Shown here: piece by piece, positions 25,184 to 34,369 of the stretch | Position numbering within the stretch: position 1 is the first letter of the stretch | How the letters are laid out: every line of letters starts with the position of its first letter | NCBI GenBank assembly: GCA_002394125.1 | Contig: DGSY01000121.1 | Location: 1-44,192 of the forward strand | From: Ruminococcus sp. UBA4350 | Lineage (GTDB): Bacteria; Bacillota; Clostridia; Oscillospirales; Ruminococcaceae | Direction: 5' to 3' | DNA: 44,192 bases | Notes under the pieces: model-generated | Database searches by the model: none | Told to the model about the DNA's origin: nothing | Seen by the model: only the letters and a program-made list of their open reading frames with translations | Program-made: the position numbers and the translations under genes

Positions 25184-26149
25184 ATGCAAATCAGTATTGT
25201 CTTTGAGCAGACGCTCAAGCTGTTTCTGATGATCATTGTCGGATATATACTGGCAAGGCTTGACCTGCTCGATCAGCATACAAAGCAAAAGCTGACGAAA
25301 ATCCTGCTCAGCGTCACGACACCGTTTATGATGATTGACGCCTTTTCCGACCGCATGAAAACGCTGGAGACGGAAGGCTCCGGAAGCGTATCCGTCGGGA
25401 TGCTGTTTCTTGTGTCGTTCGTTTTTTATATCGCACTGATCGCGCTGTCGTTTATTTTTGTATACGCAATGAGAATCCCGAAGCAGGAGCGGCGGCTGTA
25501 TCTGTTCATGACGATCTTCGGGAATGTCGGCTTTATGGGATTTCCGGTCGTGCAGGCTGTTTACGGTGGAGAAGGTCTGTTTTATGCTGCGATCCTGAAC
25601 AGTGTGTTCAATATCTTTGTGTATACATACGGCGTCATCCTGATGGGCGGCGCGTCGGGCTCCGGCGGCTCGTTCATGCAGCAGCTCCGCGAGATTCCGT
25701 GGAAAAAGCTGCTGCTGACACCGGCGGTGATTGGCACTGCGCTCGGCGTTCTGATCTTTGTCCTGCGCATTCATCTGCCGGAGGTCATCGAAAGCACCTG
25801 CAATACGCTCGGCGGCCTCACCTCCCCGATCGCGATGCTGCTGGTCGGAGCAAATCTCTCCGGCATAAAATGGAAGGAGCTGTTCTCAAATATTCGGCTC
25901 TCCGTGTATGTGGTTTTGCGGCAGACCATGCTGCCGCTGCTGCTCTGGCTCATCATCAAGCCGACGATCTCCGATCCGGTGCTGGCACCGACGCTCCTGC
26001 TCCTGGCCTGTATGCCGGTCGCGAATACCACATCGCTCTTTGCAACGGAATACGGCGGCGACGAAAAGCTCGCATCCGAGGGAATCTTTCTCTCGACGCT
26101 GTTTTCGCTGCTGTCATTCCCGCTCATCATCTGGATCTGTGTAAAATAG
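25184..26149 (+). CDS. AEC family (auxin efflux carrier-like) transporter
   Basis: The 321-residue protein has about ten membrane segments in the AEC pattern: N-terminal LFLMIIVGYILARLDLLD, the central FGNVGFMGFPVVQAVYGGEGLFYA, and a second half starting PAVIGTALGV. Bacterial members move small organic acids such as malate; the substrate is not clear here. AGAAAGAGG precedes the ATG and DegV ends 18 bases upstream. The hairpin at 26158 closes the transcript. Confidence 0.92.
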   Translation: MQISIVFEQTLKLFLMIIVGYILARLDLLDQHTKQKLTKILLSVTTPFMMIDAFSDRMKTLETEGSGSVSVGMLFLVSFVFYIALIALSFIFVYAMRIPKQERRLYLFMTIFGNVGFMGFPVVQAVYGGEGLFYAAILNSVFNIFVYTYGVILMGGASGSGGSFMQQLREIPWKKLLLTPAVIGTALGVLIFVLRIHLPEVIESTCNTLGGLTSPIAMLLVGANLSGIKWKELFSNIRLSVYVVLRQTMLPLLLWLIIKPTISDPVLAPTLLLLACMPVANTTSLFATEYGGDEKLASEGIFLSTLFSLLSFPLIIWICVK

Positions 26150-26157
26150 GATAAGCG

Positions 26158-26196
26158 AACTGCCCTGAAGTAAACGCACTTCAGGGCAGTTTTTGA
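26158..26196. terminator. Bidirectional terminator between AEC transporter and rarA
   Basis: AACTGCCCTGAAGT (26158-26171) pairs perfectly with ACTTCAGGGCAGTT (26178-26191), then TTTTG on the plus strand. It sits between convergent genes and starts 8 bases after the AEC stop. Confidence 0.92.
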
Positions 26197-26199
26197 TGC

Positions 26200-27462
26200 T
26201 CATGCATTTTTGATCTTATCCCAGTATGCCTTTGCAGCCTGCTCAGCCTTATTGTCGCCGTGATGATAATACACACGATCCTTGATCGTATCGGGAAGAT
26301 ACTGCTGCTTGACCCAATGATTCGGATAGTCATGCGGATAGAGATAATGCTGACCTTTCACCGCGGCATCCGCGCCGTCGAAATGAACATTTTGAAGCGC
26401 ACGCGGGAAATCACCGGACATTCCGGCGCGGATATCTGTCAGCGCATCATTGACAGCCATGTACGCACTGTTTGATTTCGGCGCTGTGGCAAGCAGAATC
26501 ACAGCATTCGCGAGCGGTAGCCGCGCCTCCGGCATACCGAGCTGCAAGGCCGTATCGACCGCCGCCTTGACGATTGGGATCGCCATCGGGTATGCAAGGC
26601 CGATATCCTCATTCGCAATGCAAAGCAGCCGGCGGCAGAGCGGCAGCAGATCGCCGGTCTCCATGAGCCGCGCAGCATAGTGGATCGCGGCGTTCTCATC
26701 CGAACCGCGCACGGATTTATGCAGCGCCGAGAGCAGATCATAATGCTGATCGCCGTCCTTATCATAGCGCATATTGCTGCGCTGCGTCAATGCGGTCACA
26801 CTGTCGAGCGTGATCTCCAGAATACCGTCACGCTCCTCGGCCGCAAGTACGGAAAGCTCAACGGTATTGACCGCCTTTCGCACATCGCCGCCGCAGCCCA
26901 GCGCGATATAGCGGGCGATCTCCGGCGTATAACGGATCTCCCGCCCCTGCTCCTCCGCGAGAAACCGGTATGCGCGCTCGACTGCCGGGATCATCTGCTC
27001 CTGCGTGACCGGCTTGAACTCGAACACCGTGGAACGGCTGATGATCGCATTGAACACTGCAAAATACGGATTTTCCGTCGTGGATGCGATCAGCGTGACA
27101 CTGCCGTTCTCGATGTATTCCAGCAGACTTTGCTGCTGCTTTTTGTTCAGATACTGGATCTCGTCCAGGTAGAGCAGAATGCCGTTTGAGGCAAAAAGCG
27201 AATTAGTTTCATTGAGGATCTCTCGGATATCGCCGACGGAGGCCGTTGTTCCGTTCAGCTTGTGCAGGGACATATCCGTCTGATCGGCGATCATCCGTGC
27301 AAGCGTTGTCTTGCCGACGCCGGACGGCCCGTAGAAGATCATGTTCGGTACCTGACCGGATTCAATGATCCGCCGCATCGGTTTGCCCGGTGCAAATAGA
27401 TGCGGCTGACCGACCATATCGTCAATGGAATGCGGGCGCAGGCGTTCTGCAAGTGGAATCAT
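26200..27462 (-). CDS. rarA: Replication-associated recombination protein A (AAA+ ATPase, RarA/MgsA)
   Basis: The start is the ATG at 27462 after AGGAGGTCAAT; an upstream in-frame extension lies in the terminator hairpin and is rejected. The 420-residue product opens PLAERLRPHSIDDMVGQPHL. Walker A is GPSGVGKTT (45-53) and Walker B is LLYLDEIQ with D100/E101; sensor segments STTENPYFAVFNAIISRS and the C-terminal tetramerisation part (KSNSAYMAVNDA ... LYPHDYPNHWVKQQYLP) are intact. It acts at stalled replication forks. No terminator lies between it and the GH9 gene upstream apart from the hairpin at 27483. Confidence 0.96.
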   Translation of the reverse strand: MIPLAERLRPHSIDDMVGQPHLFAPGKPMRRIIESGQVPNMIFYGPSGVGKTTLARMIADQTDMSLHKLNGTTASVGDIREILNETNSLFASNGILLYLDEIQYLNKKQQQSLLEYIENGSVTLIASTTENPYFAVFNAIISRSTVFEFKPVTQEQMIPAVERAYRFLAEEQGREIRYTPEIARYIALGCGGDVRKAVNTVELSVLAAEERDGILEITLDSVTALTQRSNMRYDKDGDQHYDLLSALHKSVRGSDENAAIHYAARLMETGDLLPLCRRLLCIANEDIGLAYPMAIPIVKAAVDTALQLGMPEARLPLANAVILLATAPKSNSAYMAVNDALTDIRAGMSGDFPRALQNVHFDGADAAVKGQHYLYPHDYPNHWVKQQYLPDTIKDRVYYHHGDNKAEQAAKAYWDKIKNA

Positions 27463-27482
27463 ATTGACCTCCTGAAAAAGGA

Positions 27483-27513
27483 TCAGCGATGCACCGTGCA
27501 GATGCATCGCTGA
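27483..27513 (-). terminator. Terminator of the second GH9 gene
   Basis: TCAGCGATGCA (27483-27493) pairs with TGCATCGCTGA (27503-27513). On the minus strand it starts 7 bases after the GH9 stop and is followed by TCCTTTTTC, and it sits directly upstream of the rarA ribosome binding site, so it may also throttle rarA. Confidence 0.8.
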
Positions 27514-27520
27514 ATGCATT

Positions 27521-30244
27521 TTATTTTGTGCCGAGTACGGAATACTTGATGAGCTTGGCGAGATATTTCAGAATTCTGGAAGTATCCTCGCCGTCATAAA
27601 TGCCGTCATTCTTGACATCTGCATTGTGCTTGCCCTGCTCGGAAACGACTGCGGTTTCATCCTCAACCATCCAGCGGCTGAGCAACACGACGTCAGTGAC
27701 ATCGACTGTACCGTTGCAGTCCACATCGCCCCATGTGACACTCTTGCTGCCGATATCGGATGCATCCGGCTCCGGTGCGCCCTCCGGCGCAGTACCCCAG
27801 ACATGAACGCCGTCCACATACATGGTCAGACGCTGATTCTCCTCCGGGCACTCATTCAGCGACTTACCGAGCTCTTCCTCGGAAGCCATACCGATGCGGC
27901 TGTAATCATTGGAGGAATCCCAGATATTATTATATTCCTCGTCCTGCTTGTCAGCGACGATTGCGAACTGATAGTCCATTTCGCCATAGAACTTGTAGTC
28001 CGGCCATGTCAGCTCAAGATAGCAGTCGCCGTCATCGGTATACTGCACGATTTCGGTCTTGACTCTGTACTGATTCTGCGTATTCGCAGCCATTTTGTCA
28101 TACTGCATCTCGACAGTCAGATCATCGACGGTCTGACCCTTCTTGAGCAGCTCTGCGATGCTGAAATAGTAGCGGATCTTGACCTCATTGAGATAGCGCG
28201 GCGGAAGCAGTGTCTCATTCGTAAACGCAATGAGGATCTGCGAGCAGCGGCTGTTATCCTGACCGACTGCTGCATTCAAAACGAATTCGCGGAGCTCCTC
28301 CTCGGACTTGTAGCTGGATTCCGGAGGCGGGAAGTTCTCCTCACTCTGCATGGTCTCATCACCGTAGAAGTAGTAGAGGCCTGCGCAGGCGCCGACAACA
28401 GCAGCATTGTAGTCAACAGCGACCTCGTTGTAAACATAGTCCTTCGTGATGTCACGGTGCCAGTCACCGGCATCCGGGCCGCCGACCAGAGCGCCCCAGA
28501 GAATGTGTACCTGTGTTGCCGGATGATCCATGTTCAGATCCTTCGAGCCGTGTGCGGCACGGTGATGCGGATGCGATGCAGCCGTATCGGACCAGCCGAC
28601 GATATACGGACGGTTCATCGGGTTCTTGCCCATGATGTATTCCATCTGACCCTTTGACCATTCAGCAAAGCGCATCGGATCATTCGCCTTCTCGTGATCC
28701 TTTGCTTCCTTCGCATAAACGAGACAGCAAAGCTCAGCAGCGGTATTGTAGCGGCAGGAGCCGTATTCATTCAGCATGGAGAAGCCTGCCGGTGTCTTTT
28801 TCAGAAAGTCGGTCGATTCCGGCTTCTGCGGCTGAGTATCCCACTTGAATTCCTTATTCCAGATCGTGTCAACAAGACCCGGATCCAGATGTGTGATGCC
28901 CGACCAGAATTCGCAGTTCCAGCGGAAGATGTACCAGTCACGCTCAATGTTGGTGACAGGAGCAAGCTTTGCGAAAACGCCGCCCCAGACTGTATCCCAG
29001 CAGTGAACCCAGATGTTGTTCCAGCAGTTGTTAGTATCCTTGATGATGCGCTTGATGTAGCCTGTGTAGGGGTGACCGTCGTTGTCATTGGACACAGTCT
29101 CATCGACCGCGATGATCGGAACGATGTACTTGTCATAGGCTTTCTGATTGCGCACGGAGATATCGCCGTCGCAGGCGCAGTAATACAGCCAGACAGCTGC
29201 CCATGCGAGCTCGTCGAAGTCATAGCTGGAGGTGTAGAAGCCGCCGTCATAGCCCAGCGTCAGAACCTTGTTGTCCTCGCCCTCCTCGTGGGATGCAACA
29301 GCCATCTCATAGAGATCCTTCGCACCCTTGAGGCACTGCTTTGCATACTCCGGCTCGGTATCCTTGAAATTCAGATAGTTGACAGCCAGTGCAGCGGCTG
29401 CGCCTGCGCACATATCCGATGCGCGGGAATCGGTCTGCTTGGCCTTTGCCTTTGCAGCATTGGATTCCGGATCATCCGTCTTGGATGCAGCGGCACCGAC
29501 TGCTGTCGCATCCGTAAAGACATTCTCCTCGGTGCAGAGGTAAGCCGGTCTTGCAAAATCAAGCATATGCTCGCCCTGAAGATCCGGGCAGATCCAGTAG
29601 TTATGGTCGATATTGCCCTCGCCGACCTGATAGACATAAGCAAGCAGCTTGCCGTCCTTGTCGTAGTAGAGCGATTTCAGATAAAAATCACAGAAAGCAT
29701 GGAGAATATTCTCGATATGCTCCTTGTTGCCTGTTTTTTCGTATGCCTCACGGAATTCGTAATAGCCCCAGCCGAGCGTAGAAGCCGCATAGGAGCCCGG
29801 CAGACCGAATTTGACATGGTCGCCGGCATCGTGCATACCGCCCTCGCAGTCGAGACAGCCGTCTCCGTCCGGATCAAGCTCTGCTCTGTGCTCCTCGATC
29901 CATGCATTCGGCAGATTGATGCCCTTGAAGTCTTCACCGTACTGCTTCAGCGGAATGTGCTGATCCTCCATGTGGCAGTCGCCGCGCCATTCCAGAACGC
30001 CGGTGCGCTTGCCGCACTTGTTGGCATCATAGAATGTCATCGTGTATTGCAGACCTCTTGCAAAGTCTACATCCACATTGTCGTAGGAAAAGCTGTCAGG
30101 ATCCGGAAATGTCTTTTCCGAATCGTCAACTGTTCCCGGATCCTCGCCCGCGGTCGCGCCTGCCTGGATCACGCCGGTACCGGCCATGACCGCACAGAGG
30201 CAGACACAGAGTGCAGCTTTCAGGAAACGCCCTTTCTGTTTCAT
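27521..30244 (-). CDS. GH9-CBM3-dockerin cellulosomal glucanase (second copy)
   Basis: The 907-residue enzyme starts at an ATG after AAGGAGGAT. A signal peptide (about 1-30, ending AGATAGEDPG) is followed by a GH9 domain (about 50-640) with catalytic D139/D142 (MHDAGDHVKFG) and E607 (YNEVAVDYNAA), and HPHHRAAHG. It carries extra segments absent from the first GH9 here, including an Ala/Lys-rich insert around residues 245-270 and a long loop near 370-460. A CBM3-like module (about 675-815: VKIRYYFSIAELL, WPDYKFYGEMDYQF, WDSSNDYSRIGM) precedes the dockerin (GDVDCNGTVDVTDVVLLSRWMVED and ADVKNDGIYDGEDTSRILKYL). It starts 31 bases after the cellobiose epimerase stop with no promoter space, so it is the third gene of a secA-epimerase-GH9 unit. 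Confidence 0.95.
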   Translation of the reverse strand: MKQKGRFLKAALCVCLCAVMAGTGVIQAGATAGEDPGTVDDSEKTFPDPDSFSYDNVDVDFARGLQYTMTFYDANKCGKRTGVLEWRGDCHMEDQHIPLKQYGEDFKGINLPNAWIEEHRAELDPDGDGCLDCEGGMHDAGDHVKFGLPGSYAASTLGWGYYEFREAYEKTGNKEHIENILHAFCDFYLKSLYYDKDGKLLAYVYQVGEGNIDHNYWICPDLQGEHMLDFARPAYLCTEENVFTDATAVGAAASKTDDPESNAAKAKAKQTDSRASDMCAGAAAALAVNYLNFKDTEPEYAKQCLKGAKDLYEMAVASHEEGEDNKVLTLGYDGGFYTSSYDFDELAWAAVWLYYCACDGDISVRNQKAYDKYIVPIIAVDETVSNDNDGHPYTGYIKRIIKDTNNCWNNIWVHCWDTVWGGVFAKLAPVTNIERDWYIFRWNCEFWSGITHLDPGLVDTIWNKEFKWDTQPQKPESTDFLKKTPAGFSMLNEYGSCRYNTAAELCCLVYAKEAKDHEKANDPMRFAEWSKGQMEYIMGKNPMNRPYIVGWSDTAASHPHHRAAHGSKDLNMDHPATQVHILWGALVGGPDAGDWHRDITKDYVYNEVAVDYNAAVVGACAGLYYFYGDETMQSEENFPPPESSYKSEEELREFVLNAAVGQDNSRCSQILIAFTNETLLPPRYLNEVKIRYYFSIAELLKKGQTVDDLTVEMQYDKMAANTQNQYRVKTEIVQYTDDGDCYLELTWPDYKFYGEMDYQFAIVADKQDEEYNNIWDSSNDYSRIGMASEEELGKSLNECPEENQRLTMYVDGVHVWGTAPEGAPEPDASDIGSKSVTWGDVDCNGTVDVTDVVLLSRWMVEDETAVVSEQGKHNADVKNDGIYDGEDTSRILKYLAKLIKYSVLGTK

Positions 30245-30275
30245 AAAAATCCTCCTTCAAAATGTCGGCATTGCC

Positions 30276-31493
30276 TTATTTTTCCCCAAAAATCAAATGA
30301 ATGCGCCGGATCGCTTCGAGACACATCCGGGTGTTGTGATACGGGCATTTCCAGATGCCTGCCGTATCAGTATTGAAAAGCGGCTGACCGGTTTTATCTG
30401 TTTCGGCATACCACTCTCCGCCGGGGCGCCTGTCGATCTGGTAGCTTTGTATATAGTTCCACAGTGCTGCGGCGAGATTCAGGTAACGGTCGGCATTGCC
30501 GCTGTCACCGAAGTTCATCGCAGACTGTGCTGCATTTAGGCAGCCGATTACACCTTCCGCCTGTACCCACCAGACACGGGTGCGGTCGGTCTCGCCTGAA
30601 AAGCATTCGTTGTGAAATGCGCCGTCATAGAAAGCCTCACGGCTGACGCGCTCTGCAAGGGTAAAGTCGATCTTCCGGAGCCTGCCGGTGAGCTTGCTGC
30701 TGCCGAGACAGTCGCAGGCATGATCGACGAGCCAGCTTGCTTCGATATCGTGACCGTAGGAATAGAGATCCCCGATCAGATTCAGCTCACTGTCATAGAA
30801 CACGCCGAGCTGCTGCTTCTCCGGCAGATAGATCCGGTCAGCATAAAGCTCAATGAGCTTCCGCAGAGCCGCAGCAACATTCTTTTTGCCGCAGACGCGG
30901 TAAAGCTCCGCATAGGCTTCGATCAGGTGCAGCGTGGTATTCATGGTCTTTGCCGCATGAAGATCATGCTCGGAAAGATGATCGTTTTCAAGCGGCTGCC
31001 AGTCAGCAGTGCAGGATTCGATATAGCCGTTCGGCTCTGCAAAATGCGTTTCAATGCAGTCGAACGCATCCTCCGCAAGCTGCATCGCATCCATGTCGCC
31101 GCTTGCCTCGGCATAGAGCGTCAGACCGTAGATGCAGAATGCATTGCAGTAGCAGTATTTGGCCGTTTCGGCAGGCGCGCCGTCCACTGTCAGCGTCCAG
31201 TAAAAGCCGCCGTTTTCGATATCCCATCCCTTGCGCAGAAATGTATAGGCGTGTGCCGCAGCACTGAGATATGCAGGATCCTGATATTTCAGATACGCGG
31301 AGGAAAATGCCCAGAGGATCCGCGCATGATAGATCATTCCCTTGTCAGCAGCCGGATCCGCCTGCAAATCAGGCGTGATGCGTCCCATGAATCCGCCGCG
31401 GTCATCGCGGAGGCCGAGCCAGAACGGGAGAATATGCCCCCGCAGCTCCTGCTCGATCTCCCCGGCGATCCGCATCATTTCAATCTTATCCAT
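30276..31493 (-). CDS. Cellobiose 2-epimerase (AGE family)
   Basis: The 405-residue protein is an (alpha/alpha)6-barrel N-acylglucosamine 2-epimerase family member, closest in pattern to cellobiose 2-epimerases. Typical segments are IYHARILWAFSSAY, GGFYWTLTVDG, KTMNTTLHLIEAYAELYR, YSYGHDIEASWL, VWWVQAEGVIG and the C-terminal IWKCPYHNTRMCLE, which carry the catalytic histidines and substrate-stacking aromatics. It turns cellobiose into glucosyl-mannose in the cytosol for mannosyl-glucose phosphorolysis. Its ATG overlaps the secA stop by 8 bases (ATGGATAA), which suggests translational coupling. The next gene downstream is a GH9 glucanase that makes cellodextrins, a fitting partner. Confidence 0.9.
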   Translation of the reverse strand: MDKIEMMRIAGEIEQELRGHILPFWLGLRDDRGGFMGRITPDLQADPAADKGMIYHARILWAFSSAYLKYQDPAYLSAAAHAYTFLRKGWDIENGGFYWTLTVDGAPAETAKYCYCNAFCIYGLTLYAEASGDMDAMQLAEDAFDCIETHFAEPNGYIESCTADWQPLENDHLSEHDLHAAKTMNTTLHLIEAYAELYRVCGKKNVAAALRKLIELYADRIYLPEKQQLGVFYDSELNLIGDLYSYGHDIEASWLVDHACDCLGSSKLTGRLRKIDFTLAERVSREAFYDGAFHNECFSGETDRTRVWWVQAEGVIGCLNAAQSAMNFGDSGNADRYLNLAAALWNYIQSYQIDRRPGGEWYAETDKTGQPLFNTDTAGIWKCPYHNTRMCLEAIRRIHLIFGEK

Positions 31494-34236
31494 TGTTCTT
31501 CATCCCGCAGCAGAATTTGTACTTCTTGCCGCTGCCGCACGGACACGGCTCATTCGGCCCGACCTTTTTCTTCGATGCTGCCTGACGTGTGAAGCTGCCG
31601 TCACCCGCACCGGCATTCGGTGCATCCGGTCTTGCGACCTGCTCACGCTGCGGCGCTCTGTTCTCAGCAAGCTTGATCGTCAGCAGAAGCCGGACGGTGT
31701 CCTCACGGATCGCATCGACCATCGCATCGAACATCTCAAAGCCCTCATAGCGGTACTCAACGACCGGATTCTTCTGTGCGTAGCCGCGAAGTCCCATGCC
31801 GCGCTTCAGCTCGTCCATATCGTCGATATGCGCCATCCACTTGGTATCGACGACCTTCAGCAAAACTACGCGCTCCAGCTCGCGCAGCTCGTCGTGACCG
31901 ATCGAATTCTCGCGCATCTGATAAACTGCAAGCGTGCGGTCAGTGAGCATCTTGATGATATCTTCCCGCTCGGTCGCATTGATCTTTTCGTCATCCCACT
32001 CAAAGTCCTCCGGAACGGTGATCCAGTCCATGAAGTATTCGCGCAGACCGACGAGATTCCAGTTCGACTTGTCGCCCTCGTCCGCAAGATAGGTCATGAC
32101 CGTCGTGCGGATCAGCTCCTTGATCATGTCAACGATGTATGCATGAAGATCCTGGCCGTCCAGCACCTGACTGCGCTGACCGTAGATGATCTCTCTCTGC
32201 GTGTTCATGACATCGTCGTAATTGAGGACGTTTTTACGGGTCGCGAAGTGCATACCCTCGACCTTCTTCTGGCAGGACTCAATGACCTTGGACATCATCT
32301 TGCTCTCGATCGGCATATCCTCCTCGACATTGAGTCGCGCCATCATGTTTTCGAGGCGGTCGCCCGCGAAAATACGCATCAGATCGTCCTCAACGGAGAG
32401 GAAGAAGCGGCTCTCGCCCTCGTCACCCTGACGGCCGGAACGACCGCGGAGCTGGTTGTCGATACGGCGGGATTCATGGCGCTCCGTACCGAGAATATAA
32501 AGACCGCCGGCCTTCTTGACATCTATAGCCTTTTCCTTGACCTCGGCATTGAACTTGTCATAGAGTGAACGGTAGACCTCACGCGCTGCAAGGATCTCCT
32601 CGTCATCGGTATCGGCATAGCCGACCGCCTCGGTGATGATATCCTCCGGGATCTCGCGCTTGCGCATTTCGGCTTTTGCAAGGAATTCCGCGTTTCCGCC
32701 GAGCATGATATCCGTACCGCGGCCTGCCATGTTTGTCGCGATCGTCACGGCGCCGAGCTTGCCGGCCTGTGCAACGATCTCCGCTTCCTTTGCGTGATAC
32801 TTCGCGTTCAGCACCTCATGCTTGATGCCGCGGCGTTTGAGCATTTCGGAAAGCCGCTCGGACTTGTCGATCGAGACAGTACCGACCAGAACAGGCTGAC
32901 CTTTCTCGTGGCACTTGATGATCTGCTCGATAATGGCGGCATATTTTGCTTTCTCTGTGCGGTAGATGAGATCCGGATGGTCGATGCGGATGACCGGCTT
33001 GTTCGTCGGGATCGAGATAACATCGAGCTTGTAGATCTCACGGAATTCGTCTTCCTCGGTCATAGCCGTACCGGTCATGCCGGAGAGCTTCTTGTAAAGA
33101 CGGAAATAATTCTGGAAGGTGACAGTTGCGAGCGTCTTGGATTCGTGCTTGACTTTGACGCCTTCCTTTGCTTCGATCGCCTGATGCAGACCGTCATTGT
33201 AGCGTCTGCCCATCATCATACGGCCGGTGTTCTCGTCAACAATGATGATCTCATCGTCCTTGACAACATAATCGGTGTCGAGATGCATGATGCCGTGCGC
33301 CTTGATCGCCTGATTGATGTGGTGCAGAAGCGTCATATTCTCCATATCCATGAGGTTTTCGACATTGAAGTAGCTCTCCGCCTTCTTCACGCCGCGGCGT
33401 GTAATGGTCGCGGTTTTTGCCTTTTCGTCGATGATGTAGTCGGCATCCTCATAGGCTTCATCCTGATCCTCCTTGTCATCGGTTTCGACAACCGTTACAG
33501 AGGTCAGTGTGCGGGCAAACTTATCGGCCTTCTCGTAAAGCTCGGTGGATTTGTCGCCGCGGCCGGAAATGATAAGCGGGGTTCTCGCTTCGTCGATGAG
33601 AATGGAGTCCACCTCGTCCACGATCGCGAAATTCGGAGCGCGCTGCACGCGGTCCTTCTTATAAATGACCATGTTGTCACGCAGATAGTCGAAGCCCATT
33701 TCATTGTTTGTGCCGTAGGTGACATCGCAGGCATAAGCCGCACGGCGCTCATCATTGTTGAGGTCATGGATGATGCATCCGACCGTCAGGCCGAGGAAAC
33801 GCAGCACCTTGCCCATTTCGTCAGACTGTGTCTTTGCGAGGTAGTCGTTGACCGTAACGACATGAACGCCGTTGCCGGACAGACCGTTCAGATAGGATGC
33901 GACACAGGCGACCAGCGTTTTACCTTCACCGGTGCGCATTTCCGCGATTCTGCCCTGATGCAGTACGATCGCACCGATGATCTGCACGGGGAACGGCTTT
34001 TTTCCGAGAATACGGTCTGCCGCCTCACGCACAGTCGCCAGTGCTTCTACCATAATATCATCAAGTGTCTCGCCGTTTGCGAGCCGCTCACGGAATTCAG
34101 TGGTCTTTGCCTTCAGTGCAGCATCAGAGAGTCCCTGATACTCCTCGTCCAGCTCAAGCACCTTCTTCTTGATCGGCTCGATTTTTGCAAGCTCTTTCTC
34201 GCTGTAGGAACCGAAAATCCTGTCAATCAGATTCAT
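31486..34236 (-). CDS. secA: Preprotein translocase ATPase SecA
   Basis: The start is the ATG at 34236 (MNLIDRIFG) after AAAGGCGG; 916 residues. Nucleotide-binding motif RTGEGKT is at 101-107, the DEAD-type VDEVDSILIDEARTPLIISG follows, and the preprotein cross-linking and helical scaffold domains are complete. The C-terminal zinc-binding motif CPCGSGKKYKFCCG is intact, for lipid and SecB-type contacts. It drives Sec-dependent export, including that of the dockerin proteins here. It overlaps the epimerase gene by 8 bases. Upstream in-frame codons to 34314 have no ribosome binding site. Confidence 0.97.
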   Translation of the reverse strand: MNLIDRIFGSYSEKELAKIEPIKKKVLELDEEYQGLSDAALKAKTTEFRERLANGETLDDIMVEALATVREAADRILGKKPFPVQIIGAIVLHQGRIAEMRTGEGKTLVACVASYLNGLSGNGVHVVTVNDYLAKTQSDEMGKVLRFLGLTVGCIIHDLNNDERRAAYACDVTYGTNNEMGFDYLRDNMVIYKKDRVQRAPNFAIVDEVDSILIDEARTPLIISGRGDKSTELYEKADKFARTLTSVTVVETDDKEDQDEAYEDADYIIDEKAKTATITRRGVKKAESYFNVENLMDMENMTLLHHINQAIKAHGIMHLDTDYVVKDDEIIIVDENTGRMMMGRRYNDGLHQAIEAKEGVKVKHESKTLATVTFQNYFRLYKKLSGMTGTAMTEEDEFREIYKLDVISIPTNKPVIRIDHPDLIYRTEKAKYAAIIEQIIKCHEKGQPVLVGTVSIDKSERLSEMLKRRGIKHEVLNAKYHAKEAEIVAQAGKLGAVTIATNMAGRGTDIMLGGNAEFLAKAEMRKREIPEDIITEAVGYADTDDEEILAAREVYRSLYDKFNAEVKEKAIDVKKAGGLYILGTERHESRRIDNQLRGRSGRQGDEGESRFFLSVEDDLMRIFAGDRLENMMARLNVEEDMPIESKMMSKVIESCQKKVEGMHFATRKNVLNYDDVMNTQREIIYGQRSQVLDGQDLHAYIVDMIKELIRTTVMTYLADEGDKSNWNLVGLREYFMDWITVPEDFEWDDEKINATEREDIIKMLTDRTLAVYQMRENSIGHDELRELERVVLLKVVDTKWMAHIDDMDELKRGMGLRGYAQKNPVVEYRYEGFEMFDAMVDAIREDTVRLLLTIKLAENRAPQREQVARPDAPNAGAGDGSFTRQAASKKKVGPNEPCPCGSGKKYKFCCGMKNNG

Positions 34237-34316
34237 TGGATAACCGCCTTTATTTAAGAATCCGGAGTCCGGCAGCAGGATACAGCTATCCCGTTGCTTA
34301 CACCCCATACACATTT

Positions 34317-34345
34317 AGTTTACTATATATTCCGCATTTTGTCAA
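34317..34345 (-). promoter_or_regulatory. Promoter of secA
   Basis: TTGACA (34345-34340), 17 bases, TAAACT (34322-34317) on the minus strand, about 80 bases before the secA start. No terminator separates it from murD, so secA may also receive read-through. Confidence 0.8.
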
Positions 34346-34369
34346 TAGGTAAACGTAAATTTTCACATT

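Noticed and set aside
24299..25774. A 491-codon minus-strand frame across DegV and AEC genes
   Set aside because: Spans two well-supported genes on the other strand and shows low-complexity basic composition.
28694..30376. A 560-codon plus-strand frame opposite the second GH9 gene
   Set aside because: Codon-mirror of the GH9 gene; no family, no start signal, and it crosses the GH9 start and the neighbouring gene.
32794..34257. A 487-codon plus-strand frame opposite secA
   Set aside because: SecA is complete on the minus strand with all motifs; the plus frame is a shadow.
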